Positions 14,981-23,920 of a stretch of 64,000 nt of DNA are shown piece by piece. This DNA comes from Xanthomonas sp. DAR 80977 (GTDB lineage: Bacteria > Pseudomonadota > Gammaproteobacteria > Xanthomonadales > Xanthomonadaceae), in contig NZ_CP162487.1 of the NCBI RefSeq assembly GCF_041240605.1, positions 813,001 to 877,000 on the forward strand, written 5' to 3'. Position numbers and translations under genes: made by a program. How positions within the stretch are numbered: the stretch's first letter is position 1; each line of letters opens with the position of its first letter. The notes beneath the pieces were generated by a model. That model did no database searches, had not been told where the DNA came from, and worked only from the letters and a program-made list of their open reading frames with translations.

Positions 14981-17155
14981 TCACGCCACCGGTGCCGGCG
15001 GCGGCGCCGCATTCTGGTGCTGGGACGCGGCCACCTTGCCGTCGCGTTCCGCCGCCAGCAGGGTCAGCGAGCGGCCGATGCCGTGCCATTGCGAGCCGCC
15101 CGGCAGGCCGTGTTCGTGGTCGCGTTCGGCGGTGTCGATCAGCACGCGCCAGTGCTCGCCCTCGACCATCGGCAGGGTGAAGCCCACGTCCTCGGCGGCG
15201 CCGTTGACGATCATCAGCAAGGTCACGTTCGAGGCCGCCTGGCGCAGGCCGCTGGACGGCGCCTTGCCGTCCAGGCGCATCATCAGCGCCCGCGCGTGCG
15301 GGTCGTGCCAGGACGCTTCGGTCATCTCCTCGCCGTCCGGCGCCAGCCAGCTCACGTCCTTGATGCCCAGCTCTTCGTCGTAGACGCCGTCGAAGAAGCG
15401 TGCGCGGTGCAGCAGCGGATAGTGCGCGCGCAGATGGGTCAGGCGCGCCACGAACGCGGTCAGCCGCTGCGCGCGCTCGCCGCTTTCCCAGTTCAGCCAG
15501 GTCAGTTCGTTGTCCTGGCAGTAGGTGTTGTTGTTGCCGCCCTTGCTGCGCCCGAACTCGTCGCCGGCCAGCAGCATCGGCGTGCCCTGCGACAGCAGCA
15601 GCGTGGCCAGCATGTTGCGCATCTGCCGCAGGCGCAGCGCGTTGATCTGCTCGTCGTCGCTCTCGCCTTCCACCCCGTAGTTGGCCGAGATGTTGTTGTC
15701 CGAGCCGTCGCGGTTGTCTTCGCCGTTGGCCTCGTTGTGCTTGTGCTCGTAGCTGACCAGGTCGTGCAGGGTGAAGCCGTCGTGGGCGGTGACGAAGTTG
15801 ACCGAGGCGGTGGGGCGGCGGCCGCGGTGGTTGAACAGGTCGGCCGAGCCGGTCAGGCGCGTGGCCAGTTCCGCCAGCTGGCCCTCGTCGCCGCGCCAGA
15901 ACGCGCGCACGTTGTCGCGGAACTTGTCGTTCCATTCCGACCAGCCGGGCGGGAAGCCGCCGACCTGGTAGCCGCCGGGGCCCACGTCCCATGGTTCGGC
16001 GATCAGCTTGACCTGGCTCAGCAGCGGATCCTGGCGGCAGGCGTCGAGGAAGCCGCCCTTCGGATCGAAACCGTGGTGCTCGCGGCCGAGGATGGTGGCC
16101 AGGTCGAAGCGGAACCCGTCCACGTGCATCTCCGACACCCAGTAGCGCAGCGAGTCGTTGACCATGCGCAGCGCGCCGGCGTTGGTCAGGTCGAAGGTGT
16201 TGCCGGTGCCGGTGTCGTTGACGTAGAAACGGCGATCCTCGGCGAGCCGGTAGTAGCTGGCGTTGTCGATGCCCTTGAACGACAGCGTCGGCCCCAGTTC
16301 GTTGCCTTCGGCGGTGTGGTTGTAGACCACGTCCAGGATCACCTCCAGCCCGGCGTGGTGCAGCCGCGCCACCATCTGCTTGAACTCGGCCACGGTGCGC
16401 GTGGCCATGTAGCGCGGCTGCGGCGCGAAGAAGCCGATGGTGTTGTAGCCCCAGTAGTTGCGCAGGCCCTGCTTGAGCAGGTATTCGTCGTCGACGAAGG
16501 CATGCACCGGCAGCAGTTCCACCGCGGTCATGCCGAGCCGCTTGATGTGCTCCACCACCTCGTCCACCTTCAGCCCGGAGAAGGTGCCGCGCCAGGCCTC
16601 GGGCACCGACGGATGGCGCATGGTGGTGCCGCGCACGTGGGTCTCGTAGATCACCGTGCGGTCCCACGGCGTCTGCAGGCGCTGGTCCTTGCCCCAGGTG
16701 AAGGCCGGATCGATCACCGCGCACTTGGGCACGTAGGCGGCGCTGTCGCGGCGATCGAAGCTCAGGTCGGCGTCCTTGTGGCCGATGGTGTAGCCGAACA
16801 GGGCGGGCGCCCATTTCAGTTCGCCGACCAGCTGCTTGGCGTAGGGATCGAGCAGCAGCTTGTTGGGATTGAAGCGGTGCCCGGCGTCGGGCGCGTACGG
16901 GCCGTACACGCGGTAGCCGTACAGCTGGCCGGGACGCGCATCGGGCAGGTAGCCGTGCCAGATCTCGTCGGTGTACTCGGGCAGCGCGATGCGCTCGACT
17001 TCGCGGCCGCGCTCGTCGAACAGGCACAGCTCCACCTTGGTGGCGTTGCTCGAGTACAGCGCGAAATTGACCCCAAGGCCGTCCCAGGTGGCGCCGAGCG
17101 GAAACGAGCGGCCTTCGCGGATGCGGGAGCGGCGGGCGAGCTTGCGAAGCGGCAT
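14981..17155 (-). CDS. glgX: Glycogen debranching enzyme
   Basis: 724 residues. An N-terminal CBM48-type domain (GATWDGLGVNFALYSSNA) precedes a GH13 catalytic barrel with the nucleophile in DGFRFDLA, the acid/base Glu in KLIAEPWDVG and the third carboxylate in FVTAHDGFTLHDLV. The long insertion NEANGEDNRDGSDNN is typical of GlgX/TreX. It removes alpha-1,6 branches from glycogen or limit dextrin, giving linear malto-oligosaccharides that TreY and MalQ can use. AAGGA precedes the ATG at 17155. It is the last gene of the glucan operon, 9 bp after the DUF2934 gene. Confidence 0.96.
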   Translation of the reverse strand: MPLRKLARRSRIREGRSFPLGATWDGLGVNFALYSSNATKVELCLFDERGREVERIALPEYTDEIWHGYLPDARPGQLYGYRVYGPYAPDAGHRFNPNKLLLDPYAKQLVGELKWAPALFGYTIGHKDADLSFDRRDSAAYVPKCAVIDPAFTWGKDQRLQTPWDRTVIYETHVRGTTMRHPSVPEAWRGTFSGLKVDEVVEHIKRLGMTAVELLPVHAFVDDEYLLKQGLRNYWGYNTIGFFAPQPRYMATRTVAEFKQMVARLHHAGLEVILDVVYNHTAEGNELGPTLSFKGIDNASYYRLAEDRRFYVNDTGTGNTFDLTNAGALRMVNDSLRYWVSEMHVDGFRFDLATILGREHHGFDPKGGFLDACRQDPLLSQVKLIAEPWDVGPGGYQVGGFPPGWSEWNDKFRDNVRAFWRGDEGQLAELATRLTGSADLFNHRGRRPTASVNFVTAHDGFTLHDLVSYEHKHNEANGEDNRDGSDNNISANYGVEGESDDEQINALRLRQMRNMLATLLLSQGTPMLLAGDEFGRSKGGNNNTYCQDNELTWLNWESGERAQRLTAFVARLTHLRAHYPLLHRARFFDGVYDEELGIKDVSWLAPDGEEMTEASWHDPHARALMMRLDGKAPSSGLRQAASNVTLLMIVNGAAEDVGFTLPMVEGEHWRVLIDTAERDHEHGLPGGSQWHGIGRSLTLLAAERDGKVAASQHQNAAPPPAPVA

Positions 17156-17164
17156 GCGGAATCC

Positions 17165-17353
17165 TTACGACGTGGCGGGGCCGTTGCCGGCCGGGGAAAG
17201 CGGGTGGTCTTGCGGATCGGCGCGGGCTTCGGCGTCGACCAGGCGTTCGGCCATGGCCCAGTGGCGGGCGGCGCGGCCGTCGGGCCGGCCTTCGGCTTCC
17301 CAGATTTCGTGTGCGAGTTGTTCGATGCGGCGCTTGCGCGTTTCTGCGTCCAT
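17165..17353 (-). CDS. DUF2934 small protein in the glucan-trehalose operon
   Basis: 62 residues. The core RIEQLAHEIWEAEGRPDG and the following RHWAMAE match the DUF2934 domain, a short helical module of unknown function. It sits 44 bp after treY and 9 bp before glgX on the same strand, so it is co-transcribed with enzymes of glucan and trehalose metabolism. A regulatory or scaffolding role is conceivable, but nothing in the sequence shows it. Confidence 0.8.
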   Translation of the reverse strand: MDAETRKRRIEQLAHEIWEAEGRPDGRAARHWAMAERLVDAEARADPQDHPLSPAGNGPATS

Positions 17354-17397
17354 GGCGGTCTTGTCAGGGGATGGCGGCGGGCACGGCCACCGGCGGG

Positions 17398-20019
17398 TCA
17401 GGGAACGGCGACCAGTATGGCCACCGGGAAGTCGGCGAGCAGGTCCGCGACCGGCATCGAGGCCGATGCCGCGAGGTCGCGCCCGCTCAGCACATGACGG
17501 TACTGTGCCGCGGGCAGCGTCAGAAAGGTGTTACGCCAATCCAGTTGCGCGCGCAGCGGCGCCGCTGCATCCAGCGGCTGCGCCGCGGCGCTCAGGCGCG
17601 GTACCACCACCAGCAGGGTCTTGCCCTCGTGTTCGCGCACGAAGCCGAGCACGTGCTGCGCATGCGCGCCCTGCGCCTGCAGCGGCCGGTAGCTGCCGTG
17701 CGCGAACAGCGCCGGATGCGCGCCGCGCAGTCGCAGCAGCTGCGCGGTCAACCAGGCCTTGATGTGGCCGCTGTGCCAGTCGCGCAGCAGCGCGGACGGC
17801 GCCGTGTCGTCGTGCAGCCAGGCCTGGCGCAGCGCGTAGTCCACCGGGCGGCGGTTGTCCGGATCGACCAGCGACAGATCCCAGCCTTCGCTGCCCTGGT
17901 ACAGGTCGGGGACGCCGGGCACGCTCAGGCGCAGCGTGGTCTGCACCAGGCTGTTGAGCGCGCCGGCCGGCGCCACGGCGGCCGCGGTCTGCGCCAGCGC
18001 CTCGCGCAGCGGCACGCCGGCCGGTGCCAGCAGCGCCGCGTCCAGCAGGGCGCGCGCGCCGCGTTCGTAGGCCTCGTCCGGCCAGGTCCAGTAGGTGCGC
18101 AGCTTGGCCTCGCGGGCCGCTTTCAGCTGCCAGGCACCGATGCGCTCGGCGTAGTCGGCCAGGCCGGCGGCGTCGTCGCTGGCCAGTTCCAGCGGCCAGG
18201 CGGCGACCAGCATCTGCCACAGCATCAGCACGTCGCCGGGCAGCGGCGCGGCGCTGCCGGCCGGCAGCAGGTCGGCGGACAAGGCCTGGAAGCGCGCCAC
18301 CTGCTCGCCCCACCACGGCGCCTGCGCGCTGAGCGCGGTCAGGCGCATGCGCAGGTCTTCGCCGCGCTTGTGGTCGTGGGTGGCGGTGGCCAGCAGCGCC
18401 CGCGGGTGGTGTTGCGCGCGCGCGGCGTTGGCGGCGTGGAAGGCGTCCGGCGCCAGCGCGAACACGTCCGGGTCGCTGCCCACCTCGTTGCGCGACAGCA
18501 GCACGCCGTGGCGGTAGAACGCGGTGTCCTCGACCGACTTGGCGTTGAGCGGTGCAGACAGTTGCTCGATGCGCCGGCGCACGATGCGCCGCAGCGCCAC
18601 CTGCGCGTTGCCGGTGCCGCGGCCGTCGCGGCTCCAGCGCTCGATCGCGTCGATCGCCGCGCACACCCGCGGCTCGGCGCCGTCGCGCGCGCGCTGCGCG
18701 GCATGCGCCAGGCGCGCGGCATCGGTCTCGTCCAGGCCATCCGGCCCGGCGTAGGTGCGGTACACCTCGAACTGCCGCAACAGCGCCATCAGGCCGTGCG
18801 CCAGCATCTGCGGGCTGAATTCGCGGGTGGCCGGGTCCAGGTGCGCGGCGGCCGCCAGCGCCTGCACGGTGCGGACGAACTCGGTCTGCAGCGAGCCTTG
18901 CAGGATCTCGTCGCGCGCGGCGCGCTGCTCCTGGCCGAAGTCGCCGCTGCGGCCGGTCTCGCGGCGCCACAGCGCGGTCAGCGGCGCGAGACCGGCCGGG
19001 TCGTGCAGCACGCCGGCGACCTGGTCCATGAAGTCGTAGCCGGTGCTGCCGTCGCAGGGCCAGTCGCCGCGCAGGGTTTCCTGCGGCGCCAGGATCTTCT
19101 CGATGTACAGCGCGATGCCGCCGGCGGCGATGCCGCGGCGGCGCCCGGCGCGGTCCAGCTGCGCGCGCAGCCGCTGCACGTAGCCGGTGGGATCGGCCAG
19201 GCCGTCGACATGGTCCACGCGCACGCCGTCGAGGTGGCCGTCGGCGACCAGCCGCAGCGGCAGCTCGTGCACCGCGGCGAAGACCTCGTTCTGTTCCACG
19301 CGCAACGCCGCCAGCGAGGTGATGTCGAAGAAGCGGCGGTAGTTGAGCATGTCGTTGCCGACCCGCCACCAGGCCAGCCGGTAGCACTGGCGCTCGATCA
19401 GCCGGTGCAGGGCGTCGTCGCCCAGCCGCGCGGCCTCGTTGAGCCGTGCCGCCCAGGCGCGGCGCGCGGCCGGCGGATCCTGGGCGATGGCGCCTTCCAG
19501 GCGGATCGGGAAACGCTGGTCGTGGTGCTCCAGTTGCACCTCGCCGTCCTCGGCCACCTGCAACTGCAGCACGCCCTCGCTCAGCGCCTGCGCGTACGCG
19601 CGGTCCAGCACCGGCAGCCACAGCTTGCCGTCGCGCCCAGGGGCGCGCCAGTCGATGTCGAACCAGCCGGCGTGGCGGCTGCGCCGGCCATGCTTGAGCA
19701 CGTCCCACCACCACGGATTGGCGGCGTGCGCGGCCATGTGGTTGGGCACGATGTCCAGGATCAGGCCCATGCCGTGGGCGCGCACGCGCTCGGACAGGTG
19801 CAGCAGCGCCGGCTCGCCACCGAGTTCGGGATTGACCTGGCGCGGATCGGTGACGTCGTAGCCGTGGGTGGAGCCGGGCACGGCGGTGCCGATCGGCGAC
19901 AGGTACAGGTGGCTGATGCCCAGGCCGGCGTAGTACGGCACCTGCGCGGCGGCGTCGAGCAGGGTGAATCCGGCGTGCAGTTGCAGGCGGGCGGTGGCGC
20001 GCAGCGGAGTGAAGCTCAT
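17398..20019 (-). CDS. treY: Malto-oligosyltrehalose synthase
   Basis: 873 residues, GH13 family. It turns the reducing-end alpha-1,4 bond of a maltodextrin into a trehalose unit. Visible motifs: YAGLGISHLYLSPIGTA near the N-terminus, DIVPNHMAAH, GVRVDHVDGLADP with the nucleophile Asp, YIEKILAPQE with the Glu, and LATATHDHKRGEDLRMRL, which is diagnostic of TreY. AAGGAA precedes the ATG at 20019. The start overlaps the malQ stop by ATGA. The product is handed to TreZ, encoded two genes upstream. The frame stays open far beyond this start, but upstream of it malQ is the real gene. Confidence 0.95.
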   Translation of the reverse strand: MSFTPLRATARLQLHAGFTLLDAAAQVPYYAGLGISHLYLSPIGTAVPGSTHGYDVTDPRQVNPELGGEPALLHLSERVRAHGMGLILDIVPNHMAAHAANPWWWDVLKHGRRSRHAGWFDIDWRAPGRDGKLWLPVLDRAYAQALSEGVLQLQVAEDGEVQLEHHDQRFPIRLEGAIAQDPPAARRAWAARLNEAARLGDDALHRLIERQCYRLAWWRVGNDMLNYRRFFDITSLAALRVEQNEVFAAVHELPLRLVADGHLDGVRVDHVDGLADPTGYVQRLRAQLDRAGRRRGIAAGGIALYIEKILAPQETLRGDWPCDGSTGYDFMDQVAGVLHDPAGLAPLTALWRRETGRSGDFGQEQRAARDEILQGSLQTEFVRTVQALAAAAHLDPATREFSPQMLAHGLMALLRQFEVYRTYAGPDGLDETDAARLAHAAQRARDGAEPRVCAAIDAIERWSRDGRGTGNAQVALRRIVRRRIEQLSAPLNAKSVEDTAFYRHGVLLSRNEVGSDPDVFALAPDAFHAANAARAQHHPRALLATATHDHKRGEDLRMRLTALSAQAPWWGEQVARFQALSADLLPAGSAAPLPGDVLMLWQMLVAAWPLELASDDAAGLADYAERIGAWQLKAAREAKLRTYWTWPDEAYERGARALLDAALLAPAGVPLREALAQTAAAVAPAGALNSLVQTTLRLSVPGVPDLYQGSEGWDLSLVDPDNRRPVDYALRQAWLHDDTAPSALLRDWHSGHIKAWLTAQLLRLRGAHPALFAHGSYRPLQAQGAHAQHVLGFVREHEGKTLLVVVPRLSAAAQPLDAAAPLRAQLDWRNTFLTLPAAQYRHVLSGRDLAASASMPVADLLADFPVAILVAVP

Positions 20020-21968
20020 GCGTCGGTTCCTTGCGCAGTGGTGGCGGTGCGGCGCGCATGCGCGAACGCGTCCAGGCGGGTGGCGAGCGGCGCGCTGGCG
20101 GCCGCCGCGTCCGGCGCCGGCAGGCGCCGGCGCCAGTTCGGGTGGCCGTCGACGGTGCCGGGCAGATTGGGTTGCTGTTCCAGGCCCAGCGCGTCCTCGG
20201 CCGGCAGCAGCGCCAGCGGCGAAGGCGTGGCGGCGACGAAGCGCAGCGCGTCCAGTTCGGGGTCGTGCGCCTGCGGCAGCGCCGCGGCGACAGCGGCGTC
20301 CATGCGCGCCACGTCGGCGGCGCGGGTCAGGTGATCGGCGCGTTGCTGCGCGGCGTCGGACAGCTGCAGGCGGCGGCGCCAGTCGATGTCCTCGCCGCGG
20401 CGCCAGCCGCGCAGCGTCGGCAGGTCGTGGGTGGTGGTGGTGGCGATCGCATCGCCGCGCCAGCGCGACGGCGCCAGGAACGCGCCCTGTGCGTCGCGGG
20501 TGAACAGCAGCACGTCGATGCCCATGACCCCGCGCTGCGACAGCTCGGCGCGGATGCCGTCCGGCACCACGCCCAGGTCTTCGCCGATCACGATCGCGCG
20601 ATGCCGCCACGATTCCAGCGCCAGCAGGCGCAGCAGGTCGTGCAGCGGATAGCGCAGGTACACGCCGTCGGCGGAGCTGGCGCCGCGCGGGATCGTCCAC
20701 AGCCGCAGCAGGCCGAGGATATGGTCGATGCGCACGCCGCCGCGGTCGCGCAGCACCGCGCGCAGCAGGTCGATGAACGGCGCGAAGCCGCTGGCGCGCA
20801 GGCCGTTCGGCGAATAGCCGCCGATGCCCCAGGCCTGGCCGTCGCCGTTGAACGCATCCGGCGGCGCGCCGAGCTCCAGCCCGGCCAGCACCGCCTGCGG
20901 CCAGGCCGCGGCTTCGGCGCCGCCGGGATCGAAACCCACCGCCAGGTCGGCGATCAGGCCGATGCCCATGCCGGCAGCGCGCGCCTGTTGCTGCACGCCG
21001 GCCCAGCTGCGCGCGGCCAGCCATTGCGCGAAGCTGTGCAGGGCCGGATCGGCATCGCCGAAATCGCGCGCGGCGAACGCGGCGTAGTCGCGCAGCGCGG
21101 CGCCGCGCTCGTGCTGGAACGCGGCCAAATCGGCATGCAGCGCGGCGTCGGCCTGGGCGAAGTCGGCGTGCAGCTGGCGCAGCCACTGCCACTTCGCCGC
21201 GGCCGAGGCCGGCCAGTCGATCAACGGCCGCGTTTGCGCCTCGGCGAAGGCCTGTTCCAGCCCGGCCGCGTGCATGGCGCGTTGCGCCGCGGCGGCGCCG
21301 AGCACGCGCGCCGGTGCGGCCTGCAGCGGATCCAGGAAGCGGCGATCGCCGGGCGAATACGGGCTGTAGTGCGCGCCGATCGGCCGCGCCGCGTGCACCG
21401 GGCTCAGCGCGATCGCATCGCCCCCGGCCGCGGCGATGCGATCGGCCCAGGCGGCCACGCCATCCGCATCGCCGATGCCGGCGTCGCGCGGGCCTTGCGC
21501 CGAATACACCTGCAGCGACAGGCCCCAGCGCCGCGGCGCAGATTCGCCGACCACCTCGGCGACGCCGTAGCAGCGCGCCGGCGCCAGCGCCAGCGTGGTA
21601 TGGCGGTCGCCGTGTTGCAGCGTCCAGTAGCCGTGCGCGTCGAGCGCGGCGACGCGGCCCTGCGCATCGAAGCGGCCGTCGCGGCGGCGGCCGTCCTCGT
21701 GCTCGAGCCGGTACGCCGCGCCGGGCGTGCCGGCGGCGTCGATCGGGGTGCCGAGGTCGGCGGTCAGCAACGGTGCGGCGGTGCTGCTGGCCTGCAGCTG
21801 GCGCAGGCTGTCGCGGCAGGCGGCGGCGTCGTGCGCGTCCAGGCCGAGCGCGCCGAGCGCGCTGCGCAGGGAGTCGTCGCCGACCGTGCGCGGCGTGTCG
21901 GACGCGTCGATCCAGTCGACCAGCAGGCCGGCGGCCGACGCCAGGGTGTGCAGGGGGGTATCGGTCAT
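20016..21968 (-). CDS. malQ: 4-alpha-glucanotransferase
   Basis: 650 residues, GH77. Nucleophile in GVRIDHILGLLRLW, acid/base Glu in VIGEDLGVVPDGI, third carboxylate in THDLPTLRGW. An N-terminal region of about 140 residues precedes the barrel. The enzyme shuffles maltodextrin segments, keeping oligosaccharides long enough for TreY. It overlaps treY by 4 bp. A gap of 154 bp separates it from treZ; an internal promoter is possible there but I see no clear one. No good ribosome site precedes the ATG. Confidence 0.94.
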   Translation of the reverse strand: MTDTPLHTLASAAGLLVDWIDASDTPRTVGDDSLRSALGALGLDAHDAAACRDSLRQLQASSTAAPLLTADLGTPIDAAGTPGAAYRLEHEDGRRRDGRFDAQGRVAALDAHGYWTLQHGDRHTTLALAPARCYGVAEVVGESAPRRWGLSLQVYSAQGPRDAGIGDADGVAAWADRIAAAGGDAIALSPVHAARPIGAHYSPYSPGDRRFLDPLQAAPARVLGAAAAQRAMHAAGLEQAFAEAQTRPLIDWPASAAAKWQWLRQLHADFAQADAALHADLAAFQHERGAALRDYAAFAARDFGDADPALHSFAQWLAARSWAGVQQQARAAGMGIGLIADLAVGFDPGGAEAAAWPQAVLAGLELGAPPDAFNGDGQAWGIGGYSPNGLRASGFAPFIDLLRAVLRDRGGVRIDHILGLLRLWTIPRGASSADGVYLRYPLHDLLRLLALESWRHRAIVIGEDLGVVPDGIRAELSQRGVMGIDVLLFTRDAQGAFLAPSRWRGDAIATTTTHDLPTLRGWRRGEDIDWRRRLQLSDAAQQRADHLTRAADVARMDAAVAAALPQAHDPELDALRFVAATPSPLALLPAEDALGLEQQPNLPGTVDGHPNWRRRLPAPDAAAASAPLATRLDAFAHARRTATTAQGTDA

Positions 21969-22122
21969 GGACGAGTCGGGGCCGCGGCAGTGAGGGAAGG
22001 AGCACACCCGGCCGCCGCCGCGCTGGCCGCGCGCCGGAGGGGCAGGCACGCGGTCGCGGGCGACGAACGGAATGGCCAGCTTGCCGGAGGCGCTGTCGCG
22101 ATGGCGTCGCGACAGCGTGCGC

Positions 22123-23919
22123 TCACGCGGCGGAACCGGGCCGGTAGCGGGCGACGAAGGCGTTCGGCGGCAGCTGCGCCGGGTCGTCGCCGGCGTTCTC
22201 GGCGTGCGCGGTGGCGCCGGGCAGGTCCAGCGCCACCGGCGCATCGCCGAAGTTGGCGGCCACGTGCCATTCGCCGTCGCCCAGCTGCCAGCCGGCAGCC
22301 ACCGCCTTCGGCCCGAGCGTGCGTGCGCCCAGCGCGCGCGCCTGGATCAGCGCAGGCACCAGCCGCTCGCGGCGCAGCGCCATCAGCGCCGCGAACCAGT
22401 CGCGCCAGCGCGCGCCGTCGTCGTGGGTGGCATCGCTGATGTCGGCGATGGACGCCTGGAACGTGCTCGGCGCGTTCGGGTCGGGAATGGTCGCGCGCTG
22501 CTGCGGATCGGCGAACGCGGCGAAATGCGCGAACTCGCGGCGCCGGCCCTCGCGCACCGCCTCGTCCAGCGGCGGCGCGAAGTCGGTGAAGAACAGGAAC
22601 GGGGTGCGGCTGCCCCACGGTTCGCCCATGAAGAACAGCGGGATCATCGGGGTCAGCGCGGTCAGCGCCAGCGCCGCGCGCAGCGCCGGCTCGGCCACCT
22701 GGGTGATGAGCCGGTCGCCGCGCGCGCGGTTGCCGATCTGGTCGTGGTTCTGCGCGAAGATCACGAACTTGTGCGGCGGCAGCTGCGCGCTCGGCTCGCC
22801 GCGCGCATGCCCGCGGTGGTCGGCCTGGCCCTGGTAGGCGAAGCCTTCGCCCAGCACCCGCGCCAGGTGCTGCGCCGGCGCATCGGCGAAGCCGGCGTAA
22901 TAGCCCTCGTGCTCGCCGGTCAGCAGCACGTGCAGGCTGTTGTGGAAGTCGTCGTCCCATTGCGCGCTGTAGCCGCGCTCCAGCACGCCGGCCTGGTTGG
23001 CCTCGTTCTCCAGCACCAGGTGCACGTGGCGCCCGTCTTGCACGCTGGCCATGATCGCCTCGCGCAAGGTGTCCAGGAACGCGTTCGGCACGATCGCGTG
23101 CACCGCGTCCAGGCGCAGGCCGTCGAAGCGGTATTCGTGCAGCCACATCAGCGCGTTGTCGATGAAGTAGCGCTGCACCGGCGCCAGCCGGAAGTCGATC
23201 GCCGCGCCCCACGGCGTCGGCGCGTCCTCGCGGAAGAAGGCCGAGGCGTACTGGCCGATGTAGTTGCCGTCCGGGCCGAAGTGGTTGTAGACCACGTCCA
23301 GGAACACGCTCAGGCCCAGGCCGTGGGCCTCGTCGATCAGCGCCTTGAGTTCGTCCGGATGGCCGTAGGCGGCGGCCGGCGCGTACGGCAGCACGCCGTC
23401 GTAGCCCCAGTTGTGGCGGCCGGGGAAGGCGGCAAGCGGCATCAGCTCGATCGCGGTGACGCCCAGCGCCGCCAGCGTCTGCAACTGCGCGCGCAGCCCG
23501 GCGTAGCCGCCGCAGGCGCCCACGTGCAGTTCGTAGAACACCGTCTCGGACCACGGCCGGCCGCGCCAGGCGTCGTGCTTCCAGTGGTAGCCGTCGCTGG
23601 CCAGCACCGCGCTGGCGCCGTGCACGCCGTCGGGCTGCCAGCGCGAAGCGGGATCGGGCACCGGCTCGCCGCCGTCGATCGCGTAGCGGTAGCGGGTGCC
23701 GGCGGCGCAGGCGAGGGTCGCGGCGAAATGGCCGTCCGCCGCCGCGGCCAGCGGCTGCCGGCTGCCGTCGTCGAACACGAGGTCCACGCGGGTCGCGTCC
23801 GGCGCCCACAACGCGAAGGCGACCTCGCCGTTGGCGGTCGGCCAGGCCCCCTGGCGCAGCGCTGCGGGCGGCGTCGCTGTCGCGGTGCCGGTCGGTGTGG
23901 CGGTCGTGGCGATGTTCAA
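22123..23919 (-). CDS. treZ: Malto-oligosyltrehalose trehalohydrolase
   Basis: 598 residues, GH13. It cuts free trehalose from the end made by TreY. Order: N-terminal CBM48-like domain (EVAFALWAPDATRVDLVF), catalytic barrel with GWGYDGV-like HNWGYDGVLPYAP, DVVYNHFGPDGNY, the nucleophile in RFDGLRLDAVHAI, Glu in LVLENEANQ and FAQNHDQIGNR. The start is a TTG at 23919, one base after the glgB stop, with CGGAG seven bases upstream; no ATG serves this N-terminus. Tight spacing implies coupling to glgB. Confidence 0.94.
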   Translation of the reverse strand: MNIATTATPTGTATATPPAALRQGAWPTANGEVAFALWAPDATRVDLVFDDGSRQPLAAAADGHFAATLACAAGTRYRYAIDGGEPVPDPASRWQPDGVHGASAVLASDGYHWKHDAWRGRPWSETVFYELHVGACGGYAGLRAQLQTLAALGVTAIELMPLAAFPGRHNWGYDGVLPYAPAAAYGHPDELKALIDEAHGLGLSVFLDVVYNHFGPDGNYIGQYASAFFREDAPTPWGAAIDFRLAPVQRYFIDNALMWLHEYRFDGLRLDAVHAIVPNAFLDTLREAIMASVQDGRHVHLVLENEANQAGVLERGYSAQWDDDFHNSLHVLLTGEHEGYYAGFADAPAQHLARVLGEGFAYQGQADHRGHARGEPSAQLPPHKFVIFAQNHDQIGNRARGDRLITQVAEPALRAALALTALTPMIPLFFMGEPWGSRTPFLFFTDFAPPLDEAVREGRRREFAHFAAFADPQQRATIPDPNAPSTFQASIADISDATHDDGARWRDWFAALMALRRERLVPALIQARALGARTLGPKAVAAGWQLGDGEWHVAANFGDAPVALDLPGATAHAENAGDDPAQLPPNAFVARYRPGSAA

Positions 23920-23920
23920 T

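Noticed and set aside
20020..22005. Long N-terminal extension of the treY frame
   Set aside because: It overlaps malQ, which has all GH77 motifs; TreY homology starts at 20019.
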